From the NCBI GenBank assembly GCA_964350875.1, contig CAYGLT010000007.1:1-52283 (forward strand): a stretch of DNA of 52,283 bases, read 5' to 3'. The DNA comes from JAHBXC01 sp964350875 (GTDB lineage: Bacteria > Planctomycetota > Phycisphaerae > Phycisphaerales > UBA1924). The translations under genes were made by a program, and so were the position numbers. Each line of letters opens with the position of its first letter. Positions within the stretch are counted from its first letter, which is position 1. Below are positions 35,474 through 44,039 of the stretch, piece after piece. The notes beneath the pieces are model-generated. The model had not been told where the DNA came from, searched no databases, and worked only from the letters and a program-made list of their open reading frames with translations.

Positions 35474-36397
35474 TCAGGCGGAGCGACGGCGGCGGGCGCC
35501 GAGCGCGAGCACGCCGGCGAAGCCCATGGCGCCAGCGCCGGGGAGCGGGATGCTCGTCATCGGATCTTCCTCGGGCAGCCAGCCGTTGTAGGTGAAGCGG
35601 CGGACCTCGGCGTTGAGGGCGCTGACCGAATCCACAACGACCGAGCCGTTGATGCCGCCGCCGAGGAGTTTGAGGTCGGCGTTGGCGGCGAGCAGGGCGC
35701 CGTTGAAGTTGTTGTTGACGATGACGGTGGTCGCGTCGGTGAGGTTCCAGATGATCTTGCTGGAGTTGTTCTGGTTGCCCAGCCCGCCCACGAAGTTCGG
35801 GGGAGCGTTGAAACTCACGACGCCGTTGGCGTCGGCGGCGACATTGATCACGACCGCGTCGGCGGAGCCGAAGTTCAGGTTGAGTTGGCCCAGCCCGTTC
35901 AGTTGCGTGGCGCTGATCGAGTAGACGGCGACATTGGCGCCGTTGATGCTGGTCGGCGAGGCGTTCATGTTGCCGGCGCCGTCGAGCGTGCCGTTCGCGG
36001 TGAGTGAGCCGAGCGCCGACTGGAGCGCGACGATCTCGTTGAACGCGCTGGAAACCATCGACGACACGCCCGCGTTGATCAGCGATCCGCCGCCGTTGAG
36101 GTTGGTCGCGCCGAACGCCGTGCCGCCGAGTCGGAGGTTGCCGCCGTTGTTGACCTGGACATTGCTCTGGATGTTCCCGCCCACGGCAAGGCCGTCGCCG
36201 TTGGAAGAGGTCACGCCCTGCACGGCGAAGTTCATCGTGCCGAAGGTGTTGCCGCCGATCAGCGCGCTGCCGTCGACCTCCGAAGTACCGGAGAGGTTGT
36301 TGCGGACGACGAGGTTCCAGTTCGAGAGCACACTCGCGCCGAACGCGGATGAGGCGACGGCGGACACAGCGACGAACGCGGCAACGGTGGAACGCAT
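35474..36397 (-). CDS. Choice-of-anchor-A exported protein with PEP-CTERM-like tail
   Basis: 307 residues. Signal peptide 1-20 (STVAAFVAVSAVASSAFGAS), then a domain rich in N, G, S, V and A with SNWNLVVRNNLSGTSEVDGS, LIGGNTFGTMNFAV and SKIIWNLTDATTVIVNNNFN. This is the 'choice-of-anchor A' pattern: a beta-rich domain found with various C-terminal anchors. The tail SIPLPGAGAMGFAGVLALGA followed by RRRR is a PEP-CTERM-type sorting signal: short P-x-P motif, membrane segment, basic end. A good AGGAGAG ribosome binding site precedes the ATG. Likely processed by an exosortase-like enzyme, not encoded here. Confidence 0.85.
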   Translation of the reverse strand: MRSTVAAFVAVSAVASSAFGASVLSNWNLVVRNNLSGTSEVDGSALIGGNTFGTMNFAVQGVTSSNGDGLAVGGNIQSNVQVNNGGNLRLGGTAFGATNLNGGGSLINAGVSSMVSSAFNEIVALQSALGSLTANGTLDGAGNMNASPTSINGANVAVYSISATQLNGLGQLNLNFGSADAVVINVAADANGVVSFNAPPNFVGGLGNQNNSSKIIWNLTDATTVIVNNNFNGALLAANADLKLLGGGINGSVVVDSVSALNAEVRRFTYNGWLPEEDPMTSIPLPGAGAMGFAGVLALGARRRRSA

Positions 36398-36454
36398 ATC
36401 TCTATCTCTCTCCTGCGAGGTGTCGGGGCGCCTAAGTCGGCGTCAGCACTAAGG

Positions 36455-36476
36455 ATACCCCGGGGCTCGGACCGGG
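36455..36476 (-). promoter_or_regulatory. Shared upstream element, copy 1
   Basis: ATACCCCGGGG-N5-ACCGGG on the plus strand, 58 bases upstream of the choice-of-anchor-A gene. Read on the minus strand it ends in GGGGTATCCT, and a possible -35/-10 pair TTCGCC (36475-36480) and TATCCT (36452-36457) is spaced by 17 bases. The same element lies upstream of the metalloprotease at 39330. Confidence 0.4.
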
Positions 36477-36565
36477 CGAATCCGCTTGTGCGAAGATTTA
36501 CGCCGGGGTGAATCTGGAGAACCCGTTGCGAATGTCTGCGCGGTCGGACGACCGGGAACACGAAA

Positions 36566-36596
36566 AAGGCCCGCCGCGGCGTGCGCGACGGGCCTT
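36566..36596 (-). terminator. Terminator after the metalloprotease gene
   Basis: 8-bp stem AAGGCCCG / CGGGCCTT with a 15-base loop; on the minus strand it is followed by TTTTTC, giving a normal intrinsic terminator for the gene ending at 36622. Confidence 0.7.
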
Positions 36597-36621
36597 GGGG
36601 TGTCGGTGTCCTCGGGTCAGA

Positions 36622-39198
36622 TCAGATGCAGCTGGCGCCGAAGTTGGCAAGGACGATGTTGAGGTCCGTGAAGTTCACGACGCCGTCGTCGTTCACATCC
36701 GCGGGGTTGCCCATGCCCGTCTGCCCGAAGGCGGCGAGCACGGCGTTGAGGTCGGTGAAGTTGACGATGTTGTCGCCGTTGGTGTCGCCGTCGCAGTTGG
36801 CGACATCTTCGCAGTTGAGCGCCTCGACGAGGAGCGCGTCGACGCCGGCCTCGATGAGCGATGCGTCGCCGCCGTCGGTCGCGATGAAGCGGAGTCGGAG
36901 CGTGCCGGAGGGTTCGACATCGCCGCCGATGGCCACGACGATCGAATCGGTGCGCCAGTTGTCGCTCTCGGTGGTGTAGTTGCGGACGGTCACCCAGTTG
37001 GTTCCGCCGGCATCGGTGGCCGCCTGCACCGCGAGGGAGTCGGCGATGAGGTCGCCGGGACCGGAGTTGACCCAGTAGGCGTAGGAGATGGCGCCGCCGA
37101 GGGAAAGGTCGAAGACGGGCGAGGTGAGGATGGTCGATCCGCCGTCGACATCGGAGTTGCCGGGCGCGTTGTCGGTGACCCAGCACTGGCCGGAGCCGTC
37201 GAAGTCGGAGACCGGGTCGCCGCGATCGTCGTTGACCGGATCGCCGCGGGTCCACTGGCCGTCGCTGGCGTTGCCGGAAACGGTCCAGCCCATGTCGGTC
37301 TCGAAGTCGTCATCGACGGCGACCATCAGTTCGCCGACATTGAACGAGTAGGGGTCGCTGCCTCCGGTCGGGGGATCGAGGAGCGTGCCGCTCGCGGTCT
37401 GCGCGCTGATGAAGAACTCGGGGACATCGGCGCAGGAGACGGAAGGCAGGTTGGCGGCGAAGGTGTTGGCGCCGGTGGGGGACATCACGGTTGTGAGGAA
37501 GGCGCCGCCGTCGAATCGGTAGTTCAGCAGCACGGAGCCGGGCACGATGGGATCGGCCGCGCTGGAGAACGCGTCGGCGATGACCTCGACGGAAGTCCCG
37601 GCGGGGACGAACTCGTCGACATCGCTCGCGAGGCGCAGGAGCGACGGCGCGTTCTCGATACGCAGCGCGTAGCGCTGGATGTTGTTGGCGCCCGACCCGC
37701 GAACGCGGATGAAGTAGGTGCCGGGCGTGGAGATGGCGCCGAGCGCGGTCTCGGCTTCGCCGAAGCCGTTCGCGTCGGCCGAGTCGAGGACGGTGACGCC
37801 GTCGGTGTCGAGGACATCGACCTTGAGGTCCTGAACGACGCCCGGATCGAAGAGCGAGCCGCCGGTGCAGCCGGAGTTCTGCGGGCCCTGGAGGTAGGGT
37901 GCGCGCTGCGCGGGGGTGGCCGTCACGATGAACGCGGTCGGAGCCGCGATGGTCACGGCGAAGTAATCGACATCGGAGTTGTCGTCGATGCTGAGCAGGT
38001 TCTGGCTGAGGGGCGAGCCGGCGAACGCGCCGAGGCTGGGCGCCTCGCCCGCGTTGTCGTTGGGCTCGAAGTTGTCGCCGTAGTGGCGCTGAGACGCGAG
38101 TTGGTCGTCGAACTGCGGGCCGTTGAACATGACGCTGATGAAGGGCTCCATCAGTTTCGTTTCCTCGCGCGGGCAGACATGGAGCAGGCCCTGGCCGTGG
38201 CCGTGCTCGTGGGCGAGGATGTTGAACAGGCGGAGCGAGTTGTCGGAGGTGTTGTTGTAGTAGGAATCGAAGGCGTCGAGGACCATGTCGCCGTCGTTGG
38301 GGAAGTTGTTGTACGCGAGCGTGCCGCTGTTGCCGTCGATGGGGATGGCGGCCATTCGGAGGTCGCCGCGCACGCCGACGACGCCCGGGTTGTCGTTCAG
38401 GGTCACGCCGTCGTCGTTGGGCTCAAGGACATACTCAAGGCCCGAAATGGACGCCCAGCGGTCCCACATGTCGGCGTAGATGGCCTGCCAGACGGCGGGC
38501 GTGCCGTAGATCCCGTTGAGGAACGCGAAGAGTTGGCTGTTGCCGCTCGCGCCGATGAGGTCGGGCACGAAGGTGCCGTCCGGCACGAACGAATAGGTGA
38601 GGCGGATGGGCTCACCCTGCGCGTAGGACGACTCGCCCATGGCGCTCTCGGTCCAGCGGCCGGTGAGTTGGAAGCGGTCGGCGAAGAGCAGCAGCGCGTC
38701 GTCGAACGCCTGCACGATGTCGCTCGGGGTGTCGGGGGTGAAGCAGAGCGAGCCGATGGGGCCGCGCTCGGCGCAGGTCTCGAGGACCCGCTTGAGCATG
38801 TGGCGGTGGACCGGGCGCATCTTGTCGAAGGTCTCGCGCGAGACGACGGCGGAGACCGCTTCGTACGGCGTCTCGCCGTGCTCGGCAAGGACGCGGTCGT
38901 CGAACTCGTTGGACTCGTACGCGGTGGGGGCGGCGCCGGCGTCGATGATCGTCTGCTTGGCGCTGAGGGGGAGCGCGAGGAAGGTCTGCATCTCGATGAG
39001 CGCTTCGGCGCGGCGCTGGGCGGCGTCGAGGGGCGTCATCTGGGCGCGCTGGCCGAACGCGGCCACGCGCGTCGGGGCGTTGCTGGGGGTCAGCCAGTCG
39101 GCGGCGTGGGCGGCGCCCGCGCAGAGAGTGAGTGTGGCCAAAGCGCCGAGGAGGGCGTTTGCCTTCCGGGGCGCAACAACAGATTCGCACTTCGACAT
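36622..39198 (-). CDS. Exported matrixin-like metalloprotease with dockerin-like C-terminal repeats
   Basis: 858 residues. Signal peptide about 14-32 (ALLGALATLTLCAGAAHAAD). The catalytic zinc motif HEHGHGQGLLH is at residues 330-340 (H330, E331, H334, H340; H-E-x-x-H-x-x-G-x-x-H), followed by the Met-turn-like KLMEP. Residues about 375-530 resemble a pre-peptidase C-terminal (PPC) domain (NDNAGEAPSLGAF, DNSDVDYFAVTI). A further beta-sandwich region (about 645-790) precedes a cysteine-flanked tail with two dockerin-like calcium loops, GDTNGDNIVNFTDLNAVLAAFG and DVNDDGVVNFTDLNIVLANFG. Probably a secreted, surface-held protease. The tail nearly matches that of the gene at 41442. Confidence 0.85.
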   Translation of the reverse strand: MSKCESVVAPRKANALLGALATLTLCAGAAHAADWLTPSNAPTRVAAFGQRAQMTPLDAAQRRAEALIEMQTFLALPLSAKQTIIDAGAAPTAYESNEFDDRVLAEHGETPYEAVSAVVSRETFDKMRPVHRHMLKRVLETCAERGPIGSLCFTPDTPSDIVQAFDDALLLFADRFQLTGRWTESAMGESSYAQGEPIRLTYSFVPDGTFVPDLIGASGNSQLFAFLNGIYGTPAVWQAIYADMWDRWASISGLEYVLEPNDDGVTLNDNPGVVGVRGDLRMAAIPIDGNSGTLAYNNFPNDGDMVLDAFDSYYNNTSDNSLRLFNILAHEHGHGQGLLHVCPREETKLMEPFISVMFNGPQFDDQLASQRHYGDNFEPNDNAGEAPSLGAFAGSPLSQNLLSIDDNSDVDYFAVTIAAPTAFIVTATPAQRAPYLQGPQNSGCTGGSLFDPGVVQDLKVDVLDTDGVTVLDSADANGFGEAETALGAISTPGTYFIRVRGSGANNIQRYALRIENAPSLLRLASDVDEFVPAGTSVEVIADAFSSAADPIVPGSVLLNYRFDGGAFLTTVMSPTGANTFAANLPSVSCADVPEFFISAQTASGTLLDPPTGGSDPYSFNVGELMVAVDDDFETDMGWTVSGNASDGQWTRGDPVNDDRGDPVSDFDGSGQCWVTDNAPGNSDVDGGSTILTSPVFDLSLGGAISYAYWVNSGPGDLIADSLAVQAATDAGGTNWVTVRNYTTESDNWRTDSIVVAIGGDVEPSGTLRLRFIATDGGDASLIEAGVDALLVEALNCEDVANCDGDTNGDNIVNFTDLNAVLAAFGQTGMGNPADVNDDGVVNFTDLNIVLANFGASCI

Positions 39199-39329
39199 CG
39201 AGGCCTCCGCTATAGCCCGCGCGGCGCCTCAAGGGGCAAGCACGCACACGCGTTGTCGGGGACAAAACACCGCACGGCGTCGAGGGACGCCGGCCTTCAC
39301 GGTGTCTTCACCCAAACAAGGTACAGCAA

Positions 39330-39351
39330 ATACCCCGGGGTTCCAACCGGG
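39330..39351 (-). promoter_or_regulatory. Shared upstream element, copy 2
   Basis: The same ATACCCCGGGG-N5-ACCGGG pattern as at 36455, 132 bases upstream of the metalloprotease start, in the 279-base gap between this gene and the lamin-tail gene. No open reading frame of interest lies in that gap. Confidence 0.4.
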
Positions 39352-39421
39352 GTGCGCAAGAAAGTCGGGCGAATGCAGGAGTTATCGGTCGGGAATGAGC
39401 GTCGCGCACCGGGATGAAGAA

Positions 39422-39447
39422 CGCCGAGGTCGATGAGGACCTCGGCG
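39422..39447 (-). terminator. Terminator after the lamin-tail PEP-CTERM gene
   Basis: A perfect 10-bp stem (CGCCGAGGTC / GACCTCGGCG) with a 6-base loop just after the stop of the gene ending at 39478; the minus-strand 3' side is TTCTTC. Confidence 0.65.
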
Positions 39448-39477
39448 TCGGGAGTGTCAGAATGCTGCTGAGGGGCT

Positions 39478-40101
39478 TCAGCGGCGACGACGGCCGGCGG
39501 CGAGAGCGCCGAGACCGAAGATCGCGGCGGCGCCGGGGGCGGGAACGACATAGACGCCGGGGTTGCCCAGGTCGCCGTTCGTGGAGAAGTACGAGCCCTG
39601 CAGGTCGCCGAGGCTGGAGAACATCCAGGCGGGGGCGTTGTCGACGCCGAGGTTCTCGAAGGTGGTCCAGCCCGAGATGTTCTGCGTGCGGATCGAGCCG
39701 ACGGTCTCGTCGCCGTAGGTCAGGCGGTCGACGAGGAGGTCGTTGTTGTCGTAGATGTTGATCTGATCGTTGCGGCCGAGGTTGTTGGTGTACTCGGCGA
39801 GGACGACGACCGAAGCGTCGAGGCCCCACGCGTCGCGGAAGTAGGTCGCGGACTCTTCGGCGAGGATGATCGACTGACCGGCGGCGACGATGCCGGCGGC
39901 GGAGAGATCGAACACGCCGGGGGTCTCGCTGTCGTCGTCGTACGACCAGCCGGTGAGGTCGATGTCCATGTCGCCGATGTTGGTGAGTTCGATGAACTCG
40001 CCGTCGGAGCCGGAGTACATCCACTCGGTGATGACGATCTGGCCGGCGGCCATGGAGACGGACGAGAGCGCGAGGGCGGCGAGCAGGGCGGTGGTCTTCA
40101 T
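39478..40101 (-). CDS. Lamin-tail-domain protein with PEP-CTERM-like tail
   Basis: 207 residues. Signal peptide KTTALLAALALSSVSMAAGQ, then at about 21-150 a lamin-tail domain (LTD): IVITEWMYSGSDGEFIELTN, MDIDLTGWSYDDDSETPGVF and LAEESATYFRDAWGL. LTDs are Ig-like modules that bind other proteins, nucleic acid or carbohydrate in bacteria; the ligand is unknown. The tail VVPAPGAAAIFGLGALAAGR plus RRR is PEP-CTERM-like. The start at 40101 is favoured by AGAGAGGA about 10 bases upstream. Divergent from the pseudopilin gene. Confidence 0.85.
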   Translation of the reverse strand: MKTTALLAALALSSVSMAAGQIVITEWMYSGSDGEFIELTNIGDMDIDLTGWSYDDDSETPGVFDLSAAGIVAAGQSIILAEESATYFRDAWGLDASVVVLAEYTNNLGRNDQINIYDNNDLLVDRLTYGDETVGSIRTQNISGWTTFENLGVDNAPAWMFSSLGDLQGSYFSTNGDLGNPGVYVVPAPGAAAIFGLGALAAGRRRR

Positions 40102-40410
40102 CTGAGTCGTTCCTCTCTTCTCAAGTGCCCTTCGCGGGGCGCAAGAAAGCGACGGAACGCCCGTGCGGCGGTCTCGCGTCCACGAAGGAGTGGAGGGAAG
40201 GGGAAGACCGCCGCGCATTTCAAGCGTGTCAACTTTATGGTTGTGTGAAGACGGTGCTGCGCAACTGTTGCAGGTTCTCGGCGGCGTGTCTTTGCACACT
40301 CTTGACTCTGTGAAGACGGTGATTTCTTTGTCGCGTTCGTATCCTGCGCTCCACGCGTGGCGGCGATGTTCGCGTCCGCGTTCCTTCTCTCCGAGATCGA
40401 ATCAGGGCCG
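40102..40410. promoter_or_regulatory. Divergent intergenic region with a 13-base direct repeat
   Basis: 309 bases without a gene, feeding the minus-strand lamin-tail gene and the plus-strand pseudopilin gene. It is less GC-rich than the surroundings between 40218 and 40345. TGTGAAGACGGTG occurs at 40244-40256 and again at 40309-40321. TTGACA-like hexamers occur on both strands (40228-40233 read in reverse; TTGACT at 40303-40308). I cannot decide the exact promoters. Confidence 0.45.
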
Positions 40411-41373
40411 ATGAAATCAGCCGCAACTCCGCGTGCGTTCACGCTTATCGAACTCCTTGTCGTCGTGAGCGTCATCGCGCTCCTCATCGGCATCCTGCTC
40501 CCTGCGCTAGGCGGGGCGCGTGATCGGGCGCAGACCGTTGTGTGTCAGTCGAACCTGCGCGGCATGGGGCAGGCGGCGGTCACCCACACGGGCGATCACA
40601 AGGGCGTGTTCTCGACGGGGCCTTCCGACAACCGGCGCGACCGCAGTTACGGCGCGATCGACGAGAAGGGGTGGATGGCCGACTTCATCCTGGGCGAGTA
40701 CGCCATCCCGGGCGACATGCTCTGCCCGACGCACCCCGCGAAGCACAACCAGAACCTCGACTTCGCGCGTTTGAACGACAACCCGTGGAAGGCGTTCGAC
40801 GAGGACGGACAGCGCCGCCTGCTGACGGCGGGGTACAACTCGAACTACGCGCAGTCGTGGCACATGGCGCTGACGGGACTGAAGGATCACTTCGACAACT
40901 CGATCGATGACCCCAAGGACCCGGACAACTGCATCGGCCCGCTCAAGACCAAGTACACCGACCGCGTGAACGCGTCGCGCGTCGTGCTGTTCGGCGACGC
41001 GCGAACCAAGGTCGATGACTACGGCGATTTCGTCGGCGAGCGCTTCCGCGTGGTGAAGGCCATGGGCGACGGGCCGGAGATCGGCGCCGACGGGAACTGG
41101 GGACTGCAGAACATGACCGATTTCGGCGCGGCGCACGGCGACGCGTCGCCCAGAAGCACCGACGCGAAGTCCACGCGTGTGCTCGGCAACCTCGTGTTCG
41201 CCGACGGCCATGTCGAGGGTTTCAGGGACCAGACGAACCCGCAGACCGGCACGCGCGACGGGCATTTCGACACCTTCTTTGACCGCACGGCCAGCCCGCC
41301 GCGGCTGAGGTACCGGGAACTGGATCGCAAGGTGTTCGGCGGCTGGCTGAATCAGCCCGGCACATTTGATTGA
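40411..41373 (+). CDS. Type II secretion/type IV pilin-like pseudopilin
   Basis: 320 residues with the ATG at 40411. The prepilin N-terminus is RAFTLIELLVVVSVIALLIG followed by ILLPALGGARDRA: a short basic leader, then the hydrophobic helix with Glu at +5. The residue before the cleavage site is Ala, not the usual Gly. The remainder, with SNLRGMGQAAVTHTGDHKGV and LVFADGHVEGF near the end, is the planctomycete-type 'prepilin N-terminal cleavage/methylation domain' protein, whose H-x-G-x-x-x-F-x-D-G-H-V part is shared with DUF1559 proteins. Such genes are abundant in planctomycetes; the cargo or role is unknown. Confidence 0.85.
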   Translation: MKSAATPRAFTLIELLVVVSVIALLIGILLPALGGARDRAQTVVCQSNLRGMGQAAVTHTGDHKGVFSTGPSDNRRDRSYGAIDEKGWMADFILGEYAIPGDMLCPTHPAKHNQNLDFARLNDNPWKAFDEDGQRRLLTAGYNSNYAQSWHMALTGLKDHFDNSIDDPKDPDNCIGPLKTKYTDRVNASRVVLFGDARTKVDDYGDFVGERFRVVKAMGDGPEIGADGNWGLQNMTDFGAAHGDASPRSTDAKSTRVLGNLVFADGHVEGFRDQTNPQTGTRDGHFDTFFDRTASPPRLRYRELDRKVFGGWLNQPGTFD

Positions 41374-41441
41374 GATCGCGTCGCCGGGACCGCCGCGCGG
41401 CGGCGGCGGCGCGCGGAGATGAGTGAAGAGGAGCGACTTCG

Positions 41442-43073
41442 ATGGTTGGTAACGGTTCGACGCTGTTCCGCCGCGCACTGGTGTGCGCCGCGGGTGTGTG
41501 CTTCGGTTTCGGCGCTTCGGCGCAGGTCGTGATCAGCGAGGTGCTCGAGAACCCGCCCGGATCGGGTTCGCTCGAGGACTCGGGCGAGTACATCGAACTC
41601 CACGGCAAGCCGGGCATGGACCTGACCGGCTACGCGATCGCGCTCATCAAGGGCGGTCGTGACGCGAACAACGACAACAATCCCGAGATCGTTCCCGAGA
41701 TGGACGAGGCGTTCTCGCTCGACGGGCTGACCATTCCCGAGAGCGGCTTCCTGCTCCTGGTGAGCACCAACGCCGCGGAGTTCTCGTACTTCGGCACGAA
41801 CTTCGCGACTCCCAACCCGTCGTACGACCCCGGGTTCGCGGACTCGGTCACGAACCGCCGCTGGCTCGACGCGATCAGTTTCTTCGCGGTGCACATCCCC
41901 GCGCCCGACACGGCGGGCAACCTCGCGAACGACGACTCGTCGAGTTATGTGCTCGTGCGCAAGCGTCCGTTCCACTCCATCAACGAGAACGGCCAGAGCG
42001 TGTACGCGCCGGGCTACTCGTGGCGCAAGGAGACGCTGCCCGATGTGAACTTCGACGGCGACCTCGACTACGACCTTCCCTTCGAGGGCCCGGCGTCTCG
42101 CATGATGCAGCCCTACCAGATGGTGGACGATGTCGCGTGGTCGAACGGCGGCGGCAAGGAGTATGTGCGCAGCAGCCAGCAGGAGATTTCCGACACGCCC
42201 GGGTTCAACCCGGACGCCGTGAGCCGCCTGAACGTCTTTGCCGAGAACCCGATGCGCGGGCATCGCACGAAGGACTCGGGCTCGAGTTTCGAGATCCTGC
42301 CCACGCGCACGGCGGATGAGTCGTGGATCTACGGCGAACTGACCACCCTCGCCGCGCTCGCGTACGACACGACGCTCGACGCCGAGGGGTTCATCTCCAC
42401 CAAGGCGCCGACCGACCTGAACGCGATGCCTTATGACGGCTCGTGCGACCCCGAGCCCGACGATGTTGCGCCCGATGGCTCGTGCACACCCAACCCGTCG
42501 GGCAAGTACTACTTCACCGACCTGAACATCGCGGGCTTCAAACTCACACCGCTCGCGTACAACGATCACCCGACCGACGCGAACATCAGGCAGTTCCGCT
42601 TCGTGCGCGGCGACTTCGACTTCAACGGCGTCGTCGATCAGGCGGACTTCGCGCTGATTCAGTCCCGTCTTGGCGCGACGCTCGATGACACGACCACGCG
42701 TCTGGTCGATCCCGGCACGCCGAGCGATCCCAACGACGATGTCGAGATCACCGACTGGACCTGGCAGGGCGGCGAGTTCCAGCAGATGCTCATGATGCGC
42801 GACATGGACGAGACCGACGGCGACGAGGGCGCGAACGCGCCCGAGGTCACGCAGTCGGATGTCGATGCGGTGGCCGCGCTCGTCCCCGTTCTTTGCGAGG
42901 GCGATACGAACGGCGACAATGTCGTGAACTTCACCGACCTGAACGCGGTGCTCTCGGCGTTCGGCGACTCCGGCGCGCCCGGCACCGTTCCCGGCGATGT
43001 GAACGGCGACGGCGTCGTGAACTTCACCGACCTGAACACGGTGCTCTCGAACTTCGGGACCTCGTGCGAGTAA
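41442..43073 (+). CDS. Lamin-tail-domain protein with dockerin-like C-terminal repeats
   Basis: 543 residues. Signal peptide about 10-28 (RRALVCAAGVCFGFGASAQV), then an LTD-type start QVVISEVLENPPGSGSLEDS and GEYIELHGKPGMDLTGYAIA. A single calcium-loop-like motif GDFDFNGVVDQADFALIQSR lies at about 390-409. The last 60 residues hold two dockerin-like loops, GDTNGDNVVNFTDLNAVLSA and GDVNGDGVVNFTDLNTVLSN, flanked by cysteines (LCEGD ... TSCE), nearly the same as in the metalloprotease at 36622. One of only two ACGT tetranucleotides in the window lies in this gene (42232-42235). Confidence 0.82.
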   Translation: MVGNGSTLFRRALVCAAGVCFGFGASAQVVISEVLENPPGSGSLEDSGEYIELHGKPGMDLTGYAIALIKGGRDANNDNNPEIVPEMDEAFSLDGLTIPESGFLLLVSTNAAEFSYFGTNFATPNPSYDPGFADSVTNRRWLDAISFFAVHIPAPDTAGNLANDDSSSYVLVRKRPFHSINENGQSVYAPGYSWRKETLPDVNFDGDLDYDLPFEGPASRMMQPYQMVDDVAWSNGGGKEYVRSSQQEISDTPGFNPDAVSRLNVFAENPMRGHRTKDSGSSFEILPTRTADESWIYGELTTLAALAYDTTLDAEGFISTKAPTDLNAMPYDGSCDPEPDDVAPDGSCTPNPSGKYYFTDLNIAGFKLTPLAYNDHPTDANIRQFRFVRGDFDFNGVVDQADFALIQSRLGATLDDTTTRLVDPGTPSDPNDDVEITDWTWQGGEFQQMLMMRDMDETDGDEGANAPEVTQSDVDAVAALVPVLCEGDTNGDNVVNFTDLNAVLSAFGDSGAPGTVPGDVNGDGVVNFTDLNTVLSNFGTSCE

Positions 43074-43116
43074 CGACGGCTCGGCCTGTTGAGGGCTGAT
43101 CCCGGATGCAACACAG

Positions 43117-43149
43117 CCGCCCGTCGGAGTGATCCGTCGGGCGGTTTTT
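43117..43149 (+). terminator. Intrinsic terminator with GTGA tetraloop
   Basis: Outer 7 bp CCGCCCG / CGGGCGG, one T-T mismatch, inner 4 bp CGGA / TCCG, GTGA loop and a TTTTT tail, 43 bases after the lamin-tail/dockerin gene. Confidence 0.9.
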
Positions 43150-43169
43150 CATTGGCTGGGCGCGCAAAG

Positions 43170-43244
43170 CGACCCCAACGGGATTCGAACCCGTGTCTTC
43201 ACCTTGAAAGGGTGACGTCCTGGACCAGACTAGACGATGGGGTC
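43170..43244 (-). tRNA. trnE: tRNA-Glu (anticodon TTC)
   Basis: Cloverleaf on the minus strand with acceptor GACCCCA / TGGGGTC, discriminator G, T-loop GGTTCGAATCC and anticodon loop CTTTCAA; the anticodon TTC is the complement of 43206-43208. No CCA is encoded. The second ACGT of the window (43215-43218) lies in this gene. Confidence 0.96.
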
Positions 43245-43437
43245 GTCGGCCTTACCGGAAAGGGGCCCGTGAGGGCTGGCCGCCCGAGCGGGGCGACCGG
43301 AGGTCCAAGGCGGCGGAGTATATCGGGCCGAGGGCCGGTCTCCACGGTCTGGACATGAAGGATTCCGTCGGGATCGCACGAGGGGGCCTGAGAACTCGCC
43401 GATGAAGGTGGCGCAGCCCTCTGGCCCAGGAGTTCCG

Positions 43438-43929
43438 ATGTCCCAGACGCCCGAATATCACACGCCCGATTTCAACGAGACTCCCCGCCGCTCGCGTGCG
43501 AGAACCGCGATTCTGCGCGCCGGCATCGCGGGGGGGATGGCCCTGGCGTTCGTGCTCGCGGCCTCGCTCATCGAGCCGGGCGCTTCGCGGGCCAGCGAGC
43601 AGGCGAGCAGCGTCGTTCTCCCCGAGGGCGTTTCCCGCGACATCCCCGCGATTTTCTATCAGGTGGATTCCTCGTCGGACCTCGGCCGCTCGCTGGGCGA
43701 ACTCGACGGGCGGAAGTTCCGCATCGAGATCGTCTCGGGCCGTGGCGGCGAGCCGGAGACCTACCGGGTTCTCGACGCCAACGGGAGCGTGGTGGCCGAC
43801 GGGCTCCGCGCGAACGAGGTGTACTCGGTGGACCCGGACCTGACCATCGACCGGATGGGCGACTTCCCGGAACTGGAATCGACGCTGACGGGCGAGCCGC
43901 TGATGCTGCTCGAATCGTCCCTCGACTGA
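43438..43929 (+). CDS. Hypothetical membrane-anchored or exported protein
   Basis: 163 residues with the ATG at 43438, five bases after AGGAG; an ATG 36 bases upstream lacks this. A basic N-terminus (RRSRARTAILR) is followed by one membrane segment (about 31-48, AGIAGGMALAFVLAASLIE) and a periplasmic part of about 110 residues with SVVLPEGVSRDIPAIFYQVD and KFRIEIVSGRGGEPETYRVL. I do not recognise the family. It lies between tRNA-Glu and nadD; nadD follows after 110 bases. Confidence 0.65.
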   Translation: MSQTPEYHTPDFNETPRRSRARTAILRAGIAGGMALAFVLAASLIEPGASRASEQASSVVLPEGVSRDIPAIFYQVDSSSDLGRSLGELDGRKFRIEIVSGRGGEPETYRVLDANGSVVADGLRANEVYSVDPDLTIDRMGDFPELESTLTGEPLMLLESSLD

Positions 43930-44039
43930 GCGACGGGGCCTGTGGGGGCCTGTGCGCCTAGGGTTCCGTGAACGGTCGGGTCGCGGCCCGGACACTCGGT
44001 GGAGGCGTCCGAGGGACCGCGAGGAGTCAGGAGCCCCGA

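Noticed and set aside
41352..42569. Minus-strand frame of 405 codons antisense to the lamin-tail/dockerin gene
   Set aside because: No signal, no domain, composition of a GC-shadow; the plus-strand gene has signal peptide and repeats.
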